From contig NZ_QVQV01000008.1 in NCBI RefSeq assembly GCF_003429005.1, forward strand, positions 186,001 through 250,000: 64,000 bases of DNA, written 5' to 3'. The notes under the pieces were generated by a model. It saw only the letters and a program-made list of their open reading frames with translations. It ran no database searches and was not told where the DNA came from. The stretch is from Paraburkholderia sp. DHOC27 (lineage in GTDB: Bacteria > Pseudomonadota > Gammaproteobacteria > Burkholderiales > Burkholderiaceae). The first letter of the stretch is position 1, and each line of letters opens with the position of its first letter. Below, piece after piece: positions 16,674 to 25,845 of this stretch. The position numbers were made by a program, and so were the translations under genes.

Positions 16674-17834
16674 TCACTCTTCGGGATCTGCCGCGCCGTT
16701 ACCGCTGCCGGCCCAGCGAAGCTGCCGGTCTTTCAGACGCAGATTGATCTTGTCCGAAGCCAGTTCGGCCAGCGCTTTCAGCGCCGCGCGCTGGTCGTCG
16801 TCGAGTTGACGCGGCACCACATCCACCACACACAGCGCCCCAAGCGCGTAGCCATCCGGATCGATCAAAGGCGCGCCGGCGTAGAAGCGCACACCAGGCT
16901 CGCCGGTCACGTACGGGTTGTCCTTGAAGTGCGGATCGGTTGCGGCATTCTCCACCACGAAAACGTCGTGCTGCATGATGGCGTGATTGCAGAAGGCCAG
17001 CATGCGCGGCGTTTCGCGCAGCGTGAGTCCATAGTGCGCCTTGAACCACTGCCGCTCCGGCGTGAGCAGGCTGATCATCGACATGGGCGCGGACAGCGTG
17101 CGTGCCGTGAGCCACGCGAGGCGATCGAACGCCGCTTCGTAGGGTGAGTCGATCAGGCCCGTGCGGCGCAGCGCGAGCACGCGTTGCGCTTCGTTGGCCG
17201 GCACCGGGTAGGGCATGCGTTCCTGAGCTTCGCTACCGCTTGCGCCCTCCCCCGGCACGGCGCCCGTATTGCGCGCCAGGGTCTGCACGATGCCCATCAG
17301 CGCCTCGGCCGTGATATTCGACGGCACGCGCGACACGTGGCGGCTCGTGCCGAGTTCCGTCATCAACTGGGCGGCGCCGATATCCGTTATCGCGACGATC
17401 TGCGTATGCGCGAGTTCAGGGTCGTGGAGAACGCGCCGTAGCATCGCGAAACGGTCCCAGTCCGCGCGGCCCAGATCCACCAGCACGACAGCCGGCAAGG
17501 TGCGCCCAATGGTGAGCATCGACGCGAAGGTGTCGCTATCGAATACCACCGTGCACTCCGGCATCGCCGCAAACACCTCCCGATACCGCGCGAGGTTGAT
17601 CTCGTCGGCCTGCACCAGCACCAGCGCGTTGGCCTTGGGATCCGCGGCGCTCAGACGCGCGCGTAAGGCAAGCACGGCGCTGCGCCGCACGCGCCGGTGG
17701 CCGCCGGGCGTTTTCCACGACTCGAGTGCGTTGCTCTCTATCCATGTCTGCGCAGTGCGAATGGATATACCCAACAATTGCGCCGCCGCGCGGGTCGTGA
17801 TGATCGGGTCATCCAGGTCGTCGGGTGAGGTCAT
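16674..17834 (-). CDS. MerR/excisionase-type HTH + receiver-like + GAF domain protein
   Basis: A 386-residue protein with three parts. Residues 10-60 are an excisionase/MerR-like DNA-binding helix-turn-helix (AAQLLGISIRTAQTWIE, then GGHRRVRRS). Residues 68-190 resemble a response-regulator receiver: a VLVQADE strand, VVLVDLGRADWD at the phospho-Asp position, and an IVAITD strand. The C-terminal half from about 215 is a GAF domain of the type found in diguanylate cyclases and sensor kinases (RRTGLIDSPYEAAFDRL, ISLLTPERQWFKA, FCNHAIM). No output enzyme follows. It may be a one-component sensor-regulator. The arrangement is uncommon and I know no characterised example. Confidence 0.85.
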   Translation of the reverse strand: MTSPDDLDDPIITTRAAAQLLGISIRTAQTWIESNALESWKTPGGHRRVRRSAVLALRARLSAADPKANALVLVQADEINLARYREVFAAMPECTVVFDSDTFASMLTIGRTLPAVVLVDLGRADWDRFAMLRRVLHDPELAHTQIVAITDIGAAQLMTELGTSRHVSRVPSNITAEALMGIVQTLARNTGAVPGEGASGSEAQERMPYPVPANEAQRVLALRRTGLIDSPYEAAFDRLAWLTARTLSAPMSMISLLTPERQWFKAHYGLTLRETPRMLAFCNHAIMQHDVFVVENAATDPHFKDNPYVTGEPGVRFYAGAPLIDPDGYALGALCVVDVVPRQLDDDQRAALKALAELASDKINLRLKDRQLRWAGSGNGAADPEE

Positions 17835-17876
17835 GGGCGAACGTTAATGGTTTGGCGGGCCGGCCGCAACGTCAAA

Positions 17877-17894
17877 AAATTTGGCAAATTTGGC
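17877..17894. promoter_or_regulatory. Two tandem AAATTTGGC repeats upstream of the HTH-GAF gene
   Basis: AAATTTGGC occurs at 17877-17885 and again at 17886-17894, followed by a partial third copy (AATTCGC). The repeats lie 43 bases upstream of the HTH-GAF start codon and are a candidate binding site for that protein or for another regulator. Confidence 0.4.
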
Positions 17895-17912
17895 AATTCG
17901 CGCTAGTTTAAT

Positions 17913-17940
17913 TCAAGAAACTCAAGATTAGGGCCGAAAC
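17913..17940 (+). promoter_or_regulatory. Possible sigma-28 (FliA)-like promoter
   Basis: TCAAGAAA (17913-17920), 12 bases, then GCCGAAAC (17933-17940) resembles the flagellar consensus TAAAGTTT-N11-GCCGATAA with one extra base. It points right, into a gene-free stretch that ends at a strong terminator. The match is imperfect. Confidence 0.3.
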
Positions 17941-18178
17941 CCTTTCTGGACAAGGACTTTGAGCAACTTGCGTGGCGGGTTTCGCCTCAGCCGTGGCCGG
18001 AAAAGCGTTTGAAGGTGATTCCCTGGAGGAAACGATTCGTTTTTTCTAGGCGAAAAACGGAAAAAATGGTAAAAATTGAACCCAGTGAGTTTTTGCCCGA
18101 TTCAGGTAACTTTTGATCTGCCGGCGGCGATGGTTGAAGCCGTCGCTGGCGCGTTCGATCCGGTTTTACGTCTCTCAG

Positions 18179-18249
18179 GTTCTGGCGTTTTTTTCGTCCC
18201 TCGGAAGCCAGAACTTTTCAGCCGGTCTGGCAACAGACCGGCTTTTTTT
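18179..18249 (+). terminator. Intrinsic terminator preceded by a second hairpin; possible small RNA 3' end
   Basis: AGCCGGTCTG (18220-18229) and CAGACCGGCT (18234-18243) form a perfect 10-bp stem with a GCAA loop, followed by an unbroken T-run to 18249. This is the best intrinsic terminator in the window. Just upstream GTTCTGGC (18179-18186) and GCCAGAAC (18207-18214) form another perfect stem. No rightward gene precedes them for over 1.6 kb, so they may end a small RNA transcribed within 17835-18249. The remaining bases to 18514 hold nothing I can name. Confidence 0.7.
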
Positions 18250-18514
18250 CGTCCGCACTTTGCGAATGGTCGCGGGGCACATGCATTGCTACCAGCACCA
18301 TCAGGCGATGCGACGCCTCCGTTCATTAGGACCCCGCAAGAGTATCGAGACGCCTGCACGCGTGCTTTGTGTAGACGATTAACCCTTCGCCCAAGGCTAT
18401 TCGGAGCTGCGGAGTGACGGCTCGCCGCTATTGATCAGAAGAGACATCGCGACCGCTGTATGGATCGCTAAACAAGATGCCCACTGCTTTTGACAGATTA
18501 AAAAGGAGTGGCTC

Positions 18515-19174
18515 GTGAAACCCGACGTTTTCCCCCTGCCCGCCTGGCAAAGGTACGGGCAATCGCACTGGACAAAGCGCTGCGCAGCACGTCCGAGGCA
18601 ACTTCGGCCCAAACCGGAATGGGTGCGCCTGCAACGAACGCTGTTGCTTCTGTTGCTGACAGGTTGCCTGAGCACTGCCTTTGCGACCCACAAGTCCCCC
18701 TCCGCGGCGGAGACGACGACGAGCACCAGCGCAAGCACCAGCATGAGCACGACCGCAACGACGACATCGAGCGCGACAGGCGCCAGCGCCGTCCACGAAG
18801 CCAAACTCGATCGCACCGGCAAGACGCGCAAAGGCAAAGCCTCGTACTATGGCCGCAACTTCTACTCTAAAAAGATGGCCGACGGCAAACCGATGGATCC
18901 GCAATCGAACGTGGCCGCCAGCAAGACGCTGCCGCTCGGCACCAAGGCCGAGGTCACCAATCTGAAGAACGGCAATACCGCCGTGGTGGAGATCCAGGAT
19001 CGCGGACCGTATGTGAAGAACCGCATTGTCGATGTGTCACCCAAGACCGCCGACAAGCTCGGCCTGAAAGAGGACGGCACCGCGCCGGTCGAAGTCAAAC
19101 CCATCGAAGTGCCGCAACGTGACGGCAGCGTGAAACCCGGCACCGGCGCAACCGATGCATCGCGTGAACAATAA
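18515..19174 (+). CDS. rlpA: RlpA-like septal ring lipoprotein (double-psi beta-barrel)
   Basis: A 219-residue protein with a hydrophobic segment LLLLLLTGC (C51 as predicted lipobox cysteine), a Ser/Thr-rich linker (about 60-85), and a double-psi beta-barrel. The barrel carries GKASYYGRNFYSKKMADGK, PLGTKAEVTNL and IQDRGPYVKNRIVDVS. RlpA proteins cleave glycan strands lacking stem peptides at the division septum. There is no SPOR domain, so this is a short form. The GTG at 18515 follows AAAAGGAG, but a GTG at 18623 would give a more usual lipoprotein leader. Confidence 0.88.
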   Translation: MKPDVFPLPAWQRYGQSHWTKRCAARPRQLRPKPEWVRLQRTLLLLLLTGCLSTAFATHKSPSAAETTTSTSASTSMSTTATTTSSATGASAVHEAKLDRTGKTRKGKASYYGRNFYSKKMADGKPMDPQSNVAASKTLPLGTKAEVTNLKNGNTAVVEIQDRGPYVKNRIVDVSPKTADKLGLKEDGTAPVEVKPIEVPQRDGSVKPGTGATDASREQ

Positions 19175-19188
19175 CCGCGCTATCAGTG

Positions 19189-19219
19189 GCGATTACCCGA
19201 ATCGCAGTCCTTTTATTTT
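19189..19219 (+). terminator. Probable terminator after rlpA
   Basis: GCGATT (19189-19194) and AATCGC (19200-19205) form a 6-bp stem with a 5-base loop, followed closely by a T-rich tail (TTTTATTTT, 19211-19219). It lies 15 bases after the rlpA stop. Confidence 0.55.
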
Positions 19220-19297
19220 CCACACAACTGTATTGTGGGAATGATCTCTTTTAGAACGCTTTAATGCTCGCTATTCTCCGTCGGTTTGCCGTCAGAG

Positions 19298-19320
19298 GTT
19301 CAAATCAGACCAGTTTGAAC
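19298..19320. promoter_or_regulatory. Inverted repeat upstream of the efflux operon
   Basis: GTTCAAA (19298-19304) and TTTGAAC (19314-19320) are perfect arms around 9 bases, a size typical of TetR or MarR operators. The site is 349 bases upstream of the RND pump gene in an otherwise gene-free 450-base stretch. No regulator gene is adjacent. Confidence 0.45.
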
Positions 19321-19668
19321 GCGTTCCTCTCCGATATCCGGCGGCTGGCCGATTCTCACTATTTAGCACTGGCTCGACTCACAGTCATTGCCAACGCCAC
19401 TCAATCGGCCTGACCGGCGTATCGAACGCAGCGGACTTTTATTGGCAAGTCAGCAGGAATTCCGGGCTTTGTGTACATTCGCGCTTGAACCCGACTGTGG
19501 ACACTCTGCGTGGGCCTCAGGGCAACCCTGAGCACAACCCTGAGCGCCGCAAGGTCACTCCGCGCAAAACAACGGGACATCAGGAGAATGCGAACACGTT
19601 TTTCCCAATCAAAACAAGCAACGCATTACACGACGCACGCCACGTATTTCTAAAGCCCTGGAATTCTA

Positions 19669-22600
19669 ATGCTCGCCCTAGTCCGAATAGCCCTCCGGCG
19701 ACCCTACACCTTCGTCGTTCTGGCGATTTTCATTCTTATCGTCGGACCGCTGGCGGCCCTCAAAACGCCGACCGACATCTTTCCGGACATCAGAATTCCG
19801 GTGATCAGCGTGGTCTGGCAGTACACGGGTCTGCCGCCTGACCAGATGGTCGGCCGCATCACCTCGCCATTCGAACGCACGCTCACCACCACCGTGAACG
19901 ATGTCGAGCACATCGAAGCGGAATCCGTGGCGGGCTTCGGCATCATCAAGATCTTCTTTCAGCCGGGCGTGAATATCAGCACGGCCAACGCGCAGGTGAC
20001 CGCGGTCGCGCAGACCCAGTTGCGGCAGTTGCCGCCTGGCACGACTCCGCCGCTGATCCTGAACTACAACGCGTCGACGGTGCCGATCATCCAGCTGGCG
20101 CTGTCGGGCAACGGCCTAACCGAACAGAACCTCGGTGACCTGGGGCTGAATGCCGTGCGGCCGGTGCTCACCACGGTGGCCGGCGCGGCCATTCCCTACC
20201 CGTTCGGCGGCAAGACGCGTGAGGTGCAGATCGACGTCGATCCGGTGGCCATGCAGGCACGCGGCCTGTCCGCGCAGGACGTCGCCAATGCGCTGGCGAG
20301 CCAGAACCTGATCACGCCGGTGGGCACGGAGAAGATCGGTGACTACGAGTACACGCTGCAACTGAACAACGCGCCGTCGCAGATCAAGGCGCTCGGCGAT
20401 CTGCCGATCAAGGCGGCCAACGGCACCACGGTGTATATCCGTGACATCGCGAACGTGCGCGACGGCAATCCGCCGCAAACCAATATCGTGCACGTGAACG
20501 GCAAGCGTTCCGTGCTGATGTCGGTGCTGAAGAACGGCTCCGTGTCGACGCTCGGGATCATCTCGGGCATCAAGGCGCAGGTGGCGGCCGCGAAGGCGTC
20601 GTGGCCCGACAATCTGCAGATCGATCCGATTGGCGACCAGTCGCTGTTCGTGCGCGCGGCCATTTCCGGCGTGGCGCGCGAAGGCGTGATCGCCGCCGTG
20701 CTGACGAGCCTGATGATCCTGCTGTTTCTCGGCAGTTGGCGCTCCACGCTCATCATCGCCACCTCGATTCCGCTCGCCATTCTCGGCTCCATTGCCACGC
20801 TGTCGGCGCTTGGCGAAACGCTGAACATCATGACGCTAGGCGGGCTCGCGCTCGCGGTGGGGATTCTGGTCGACGATGCCACGGTGACCATCGAAAACAT
20901 CAACTGGCACCTGGAACACGGCAAGCAAGTGGAGGAGGCGATTCTCGACGGCGCCGCGCAGATCGTTACGCCTGCGTTCGTCTCGCTGCTGTGTATCTGT
21001 ATCGTGTTCGTGCCGATGTTCTTCCTGAACGGCGTGGCGCGCTTCCTGTTCGTGCCGATGGCCGAGGCAGTGATCTTCGCGATGATCTCGTCGTTCATCC
21101 TCTCCAGAACGCTCGTGCCGACGATGGCGAAGTATCTCCTCAAGCCACACACGCAGGACGAGCATGAACACGAGAGCAAGCAACCGGGGCCGCTCGGCCG
21201 CTTCCAGCGCGGCTTCGAAGCGCGCTTCGAACGCGTGCGCGAGCGCTATCACGGCCTGCTCGAGCTGGCACTGAATCACCGGCGCATCTTCGTGACGGGT
21301 TTCCTCGGCTTTGTGCTGATTTCGTTCCTGCTGGTGCCGTTCCTTGGCCGCAACTTCTTCCCGTCAGTCGACGCCGGGCAGATCCTGATGCACGTACGCG
21401 CGCCGGTTGGCGTGCGCGTCGAGAAGACCGCGCAGATCTTCGCCAATGTAGAAGGATCGATCCGCCAGATCATTCCGCCAGCCGATCTCGGCACCGTGGT
21501 CGACAACATGGGCCTGCCGGTGAGCGGCATCAACACCGCGTACAACAACACCGGTACCGTGGGCTCGCAGGATGGCGACATCCAGATTGCGCTCAACGAA
21601 GGCCACCGTCCCACCGACGAATACGTGCGCGAGATGCGCGAGAAACTGCCGCGCGAATTTCCGGGCGTGACGTTCTCGTTTCCGCCGGCTGACATCATCA
21701 GTCAGATCCTGAACTTCGGCTCACCCGCGCCGATCGACCTGCAGGTGCGCGGCAACAATCTCGCCGCGAACTTCGCCTACGCGAACCGTATTCTTCGCGA
21801 AGTGCGCGACGTGCCCGGCGTGGTGGACGCACGCATCGCGCAGTCGCATGCCAACCCGACGTTTAACGTCGACGTGGATCGGACCCGCGCGCAGTTGCTT
21901 GGCATCACCGAGAGCGACGTGACCAACAGCATGGTCGTCAACCTCGCGGGCTCGAGCCAGGTTGCGCCGACCTTCTGGCTGAACAACGCGAACGGCATCT
22001 CGTATCCGATCGTCATGCAGACGCCGCAGTACACGCTCGATTCGCTGGCGGCGCTGCAAAACCTGCCCATCACGCCGCGCGGGTCCGGCGCGTCGCAGAT
22101 CCTCGGCGGCCTCGCGACGGTCGAGCGCAGCAGCAGTAACGAGGTGGTGAGCCAGTACAACATCCAGCCGATGGTCGAAATCTTCGCGACCACCCAGGAC
22201 CGCGATCTCGGCGCGGTGGCTTCCGACATCCAGCGCATCGTGCAGAACAACGCCAAAACCTTGCCGAAGGGTTCGAGCGTCGCGCTGCTGGGTCAGGTGC
22301 AGACCATGAACAGCGCGTTCTCCGGCATGCTGTTCGGCCTGCTCGGCGCGGTGGTGCTGATCTATCTGATCATCGTGGTCAACTTCCAGTCGTGGGCCGA
22401 TCCGTTCGTGATCGTGAGTGCGTTGCCTGCCGCGCTGGCCGGCATCGTCTGGATGCTGTTCGCGACCCACACCACGTTGTCGGTGCCCGCGTTGACCGGC
22501 GCGATCATGTGTATGGGGGTGGCCACCGCCAACTCGATTCTGGTGGTGAGCTTCTGCCGCGAGCGTCTCGCCGAACATGGCGATCCGTTCAAGGCCGCGC

Positions 22601-22860
22601 TCGAAGCAGGCTTCACGCGTTTCCGCCCGGTGCTGATGACCGCGCTTTCGATGATCATCGGCATGGCGCCGATGGCTCTCGCACTCGGCGAAGGCGGTGA
22701 ACAGAACGCGCCGCTTGGCCGCGCCGTGATCGGCGGCCTGCTGTTCGCGACCACCGCTTCGCTATTCCTGGTTCCCACCATCTTCTGTATTGTCCACGCG
22801 CGCCCAGGGCGCGCGGCTACCCCGGCAGCCGCTTCGGGAGGTCCCGCTCATGTCGTCTGA
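19669..22860 (+). CDS. RND efflux pump inner-membrane subunit
   Basis: A 1063-residue RND permease of normal length. It has an N-terminal helix after RRPYTF, two large periplasmic loops and twelve predicted helices. The helix-4 motif GILVDDATVTIEN carries the paired aspartates of the proton relay. Periplasmic elements such as DIFPDIRIPVISVVWQYTG fit the hydrophobe/amphiphile family rather than the heavy-metal branch. It takes up substrates from the periplasm or inner-membrane face and exports them through the partners encoded downstream. It overlaps the adaptor gene by 11 bases. Substrates are unknown. Confidence 0.95.
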   Translation: MLALVRIALRRPYTFVVLAIFILIVGPLAALKTPTDIFPDIRIPVISVVWQYTGLPPDQMVGRITSPFERTLTTTVNDVEHIEAESVAGFGIIKIFFQPGVNISTANAQVTAVAQTQLRQLPPGTTPPLILNYNASTVPIIQLALSGNGLTEQNLGDLGLNAVRPVLTTVAGAAIPYPFGGKTREVQIDVDPVAMQARGLSAQDVANALASQNLITPVGTEKIGDYEYTLQLNNAPSQIKALGDLPIKAANGTTVYIRDIANVRDGNPPQTNIVHVNGKRSVLMSVLKNGSVSTLGIISGIKAQVAAAKASWPDNLQIDPIGDQSLFVRAAISGVAREGVIAAVLTSLMILLFLGSWRSTLIIATSIPLAILGSIATLSALGETLNIMTLGGLALAVGILVDDATVTIENINWHLEHGKQVEEAILDGAAQIVTPAFVSLLCICIVFVPMFFLNGVARFLFVPMAEAVIFAMISSFILSRTLVPTMAKYLLKPHTQDEHEHESKQPGPLGRFQRGFEARFERVRERYHGLLELALNHRRIFVTGFLGFVLISFLLVPFLGRNFFPSVDAGQILMHVRAPVGVRVEKTAQIFANVEGSIRQIIPPADLGTVVDNMGLPVSGINTAYNNTGTVGSQDGDIQIALNEGHRPTDEYVREMREKLPREFPGVTFSFPPADIISQILNFGSPAPIDLQVRGNNLAANFAYANRILREVRDVPGVVDARIAQSHANPTFNVDVDRTRAQLLGITESDVTNSMVVNLAGSSQVAPTFWLNNANGISYPIVMQTPQYTLDSLAALQNLPITPRGSGASQILGGLATVERSSSNEVVSQYNIQPMVEIFATTQDRDLGAVASDIQRIVQNNAKTLPKGSSVALLGQVQTMNSAFSGMLFGLLGAVVLIYLIIVVNFQSWADPFVIVSALPAALAGIVWMLFATHTTLSVPALTGAIMCMGVATANSILVVSFCRERLAEHGDPFKAALEAGFTRFRPVLMTALSMIIGMAPMALALGEGGEQNAPLGRAVIGGLLFATTASLFLVPTIFCIVHARPGRAATPAAASGGPAHVV

Positions 22861-24037
22861 TTCCGCTTTCCCTGTTAACCCGCCGTCGCGCCGTCCGCTG
22901 AAAATCGCCGGCATCGTAGGCATTCTGGTCGTGCTCGGCATCGTCGCCGCGGGCCTCACGCTGCGCGCCGTGGACGCACGCAAGCTGAAAACGTGGACCG
23001 ATGCCCAGGCCGTGCAGACCGTCACGCTGATCCAGCCGCTCCGCGACCCTCACGGGCCGTCGCTGCAACTGCCGGGGCGCCTCGAAGCCTTTACGCGGGC
23101 GCCGATTTTCGCGCAGGTGAGTGGCTACCTGAAGTCGTGGAACGTGGATATCGGCGCACGCGTCAAGGCTGGTCAGGTGCTCGCTGAAATCGACACGCCT
23201 GAACTCGATCAGCAACTGGTGCAGGCTCGCGCCGATCTGCAAAGCACCGAGGCCAACGCACTCGTTGCGGGTACCACGGCCAAGCGCTGGGAAGCGTTGC
23301 GCGGTACGGATTCCGTGGCCCAGCAGGATGTCGATCAACGCACTGCCGACTACACCGCGCGTGCTGCCACTGCCGCGGCGGCCAAAGCCAACGTGGAACG
23401 CCTCATCGCCACCAAGGCGTTCGCGCGCATCGTGGCGCCATTCGACGGCGTGGTGACCGCGCGTGACACCGACGTTGGCGCGCTGGTGAATGCGGGCAGC
23501 GGCGGCGTCGGCCAGGAGCTGTTCGAAGTCTCCGATGTGAAGCAGTTGCGTGTGTACGTGCAGGTGCCGCAGAACTACTCCCCTGCCATTCACGACGGCA
23601 CGACCGCGAGCCTGAGCGTGCCCGAGTATCCCGACCAGCAGTTCACGGCACGCGTCGTGGCAGCGGCGAACTCGGTGAATTCGAGTTCCGGCACGACGCT
23701 CGTGCAATTGCTGGTGGACAACTCCGCCGGCAAGTTGCTGCCGGGCGGCTTCGCCAGCCTCACCTTCAACTTGCCTGTCTCGGCGGATGCCGTGCGCGTG
23801 CCGGCCAGCGCTCTCGTGTTCGACGGACGCGGCGTCGTGGTGGCCACGCTGGGGCCGAACGATCAGGTGCTGTTCAAGCATGTGAAGATCAACCGCGATT
23901 TCGGCAACACCGTGGAGATCGGCGCAGGACTCGCGGCGACGGATCGCGTGATCGACACGCCGCCTGACGGACTCGTGGACGGCGATCACGTGCAGGTGGC
24001 GACAGCCGCAGACAGGAAGGCAGCGGCACATGGTTAA
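22850..24037 (+). CDS. RND efflux periplasmic adaptor (membrane fusion protein)
   Basis: A 395-residue HlyD/AcrA-type adaptor. It has one N-terminal membrane helix (IAGIVGILVVLGIVAAGL), a lipoyl half-motif at YLKSWNVDIGARVKAGQVLAEID, a helical hairpin rich in Ala/Gln (about 120-195), and a second lipoyl half in VAPFDGVVTARDTDVG. The ATG at 22850 overlaps the pump stop, as expected for a coupled operon. It bridges the pump and the outer-membrane channel. A membrane anchor replaces the lipobox of some relatives. Confidence 0.94.
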   Translation: MSSDSAFPVNPPSRRPLKIAGIVGILVVLGIVAAGLTLRAVDARKLKTWTDAQAVQTVTLIQPLRDPHGPSLQLPGRLEAFTRAPIFAQVSGYLKSWNVDIGARVKAGQVLAEIDTPELDQQLVQARADLQSTEANALVAGTTAKRWEALRGTDSVAQQDVDQRTADYTARAATAAAAKANVERLIATKAFARIVAPFDGVVTARDTDVGALVNAGSGGVGQELFEVSDVKQLRVYVQVPQNYSPAIHDGTTASLSVPEYPDQQFTARVVAAANSVNSSSGTTLVQLLVDNSAGKLLPGGFASLTFNLPVSADAVRVPASALVFDGRGVVVATLGPNDQVLFKHVKINRDFGNTVEIGAGLAATDRVIDTPPDGLVDGDHVQVATAADRKAAAHG

Positions 24038-25487
24038 GTACGGACTGCCGACGCTGCTCGCCAGCGTCATTGCCCTCTCGGCCTGTTCGCTCGCGCCGGA
24101 GTATCACGTGCCGCCCACACCGGTGGCCGCGCAGTACAAGACGACCGGACCCTGGACCCAGGCGCAGCCGGCCGACCAGATTGATCGCAATGGCTGGTGG
24201 AAGATGTATGGCGACACGCAGCTCGACGAGCTGGAAACGCGCCTGCTCGCCAGCAATACCGATCTGCGTGCCGCGTACGCGCATTATCAGCAGGCCCAGG
24301 CATTCGTCGCCCAGGTGCAGTCGGGGCTTTATCCGACCGTAAACGTGAGCGCCGTGCCGTTGCGCGAACGTCAGTCCGACACCGCGCCGTTGCGCGGCAA
24401 CGGACCGGCCGACTACAACTCCGTCACGCTCGGTGCGAACGTCAAGTATGACCTCGACCTGTGGGGCCGCGTGCGCGATTCCGTGGCCGCGGGCAAGGAC
24501 GAAGCGCAGGCGACCAAGGCCGATCTGGCTTCGGTGCGGCTGAGTCTGGAAGTCGATCTCGCGGATAGTTATGTCCGTCTGCGCGGCCTCGACCAGCAGA
24601 CCGCCTTGTTAAACGATACCGTGGTGGCGTATGCGAGAGCGTTGCAGCTCACGCAGACCTTGCACAGCCACGGGATCGTGTCGGGGCTCGATGTGTCGCG
24701 CGCACAGACGCAGCTCTCGTCGGCGCAATCGCAGCTGTCGCAGAACCTCGCGCAGCGGGCGTTGCTGGAGCATGCGATTGCCGTGCTGGTGGGCGCGTCG
24801 GCGTCGGAATTCAGCTTGCCGCAGCAGACTGCGGCGATTGCGTTGCCGGACATTCCCACCGGTTTGCCATCGACGTTGTTGCAGCGCCGTCCCGATGTCG
24901 CCGCCGCCGAGCGGCGCGTCGCCGAGGCCAATGCGAAGATTGGCGTGGCGCGGGCGGCGTACTTCCCGGACATCACGCTCGGGTTGCAGGGCGGCGTGCA
25001 AAGCGCCGCTTACGCTGGCCTCGTGAGCGCGCCAAATGCGTTCTGGGCGATCGGTCCGCAACTGGTGCAATACGTCTTCGACGGCGGTTATCGGCGAGCG
25101 ACGCTCGATGCTGCCAAGGCGGCGACCGAGGAAGCGGGCCAACAGTATCGTGGTGTGGTGCTGGCTGCGTTCCAGCAGGTCGAGGATAACCTCGCGTTGC
25201 TGTCGTATCTGGGGACCGCGCTCGGGCAGCAACGTGATGCGGCTTCTTATGCGCAGACGGCTGTGGATCTTGCGACGCAGCAGTATAAGCAGGGGACCGT
25301 TGGGTATCTGGATGTGGTGCAGGCGCAGACTGTGGAGCTCGATGCCCGCCGGGAAGTGCTCGATGTGCAGACGCGGCAGCTTGCTGCGAATGTGCAGTTG
25401 TTGCATGCGCTTGGGGGTGGGTGGTCTTCGGATGAGCTTGCCAAGGTGGCGGATGCGCCTGGGTTGGTGGCTGACGCTTCGAAGTGA
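24030..25487 (+). CDS. Outer-membrane efflux channel lipoprotein (NodT/OprM family)
   Basis: A 485-residue TolC-like channel with a lipoprotein leader (ALSAC, C19) and two structural repeats rich in Ala and Gln, typical of the NodT family. Landmarks are NGWWKMYGDTQLDELE near 55 and the QQYRGVVLAAFQQVEDNLALLSYLG segment of the second repeat. It overlaps the adaptor by 8 bases and completes the tripartite pump. Codon use in the last 300 bases shifts to more G and T on the coding strand, running into the A-free sequence beyond the stop. Confidence 0.94.
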   Translation: MVKYGLPTLLASVIALSACSLAPEYHVPPTPVAAQYKTTGPWTQAQPADQIDRNGWWKMYGDTQLDELETRLLASNTDLRAAYAHYQQAQAFVAQVQSGLYPTVNVSAVPLRERQSDTAPLRGNGPADYNSVTLGANVKYDLDLWGRVRDSVAAGKDEAQATKADLASVRLSLEVDLADSYVRLRGLDQQTALLNDTVVAYARALQLTQTLHSHGIVSGLDVSRAQTQLSSAQSQLSQNLAQRALLEHAIAVLVGASASEFSLPQQTAAIALPDIPTGLPSTLLQRRPDVAAAERRVAEANAKIGVARAAYFPDITLGLQGGVQSAAYAGLVSAPNAFWAIGPQLVQYVFDGGYRRATLDAAKAATEEAGQQYRGVVLAAFQQVEDNLALLSYLGTALGQQRDAASYAQTAVDLATQQYKQGTVGYLDVVQAQTVELDARREVLDVQTRQLAANVQLLHALGGGWSSDELAKVADAPGLVADASK

Positions 25488-25609
25488 GTTTTTTGGGTTT
25501 TTGCTGTTCTTTGGGCTTTGGCCTTTCCTTGTTTTCTCGTTGGTTTGCTTGCGTTGCCCCTGTGCGGGGCAGCACCTACTTTTCTTTGCCTGCCGCAAAG
25601 AAAAGTAGG
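25488..25609. repeat. Burkholderia-type intergenic inverted-repeat element with A-free leader
   Basis: CCTACTTTTCTTTGC (25575-25589) and GCAAAGAAAAGTAGG (25595-25609) are perfect 15-bp arms with a CTGCC loop. The preceding 83 bases (25488-25570) contain no A on the plus strand. I recognise sequences of this kind between many Burkholderia and Paraburkholderia genes. It may act as the efflux operon's terminator. No gene is seen on to 25845. Confidence 0.65.
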
Positions 25610-25845
25610 CAAAAGAAAGCGGCTCACACCGCTAGCGTTTAGGTGTCCATCTCTGATCTTTGGCGGGAGGGGTCCGAGACGAGATGCGCTCTCGTATCAC
25701 CCCCGCTCGTGACAAGGCTGTCATTCGCTCCAGCGTTGCGCTGCGCGCTCCGCCGAGGGGCATAACCGGGCGAAAATTCACCGTTGTAATACTGCGTGAG
25801 TTTATTTTTCTCCGATCCAATTGTTCCGCCGGGTCCTGCAGCCAT

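Noticed and set aside
18508..18623. Choice among GTG starts of rlpA
   Set aside because: The GTG at 18508 overlaps the ribosome site and is out of frame; 18515 is kept with 18623 as the open alternative.
21721..22578. Long minus-strand open frame inside the RND pump gene
   Set aside because: Antisense to a well-conserved pump; composition is His/Arg-rich as expected of a shadow frame.
25488..25845. Insertion sequence remnant
   Set aside because: There are inverted repeats but no transposase coding and no target-site duplication; it fits an intergenic repeat better.
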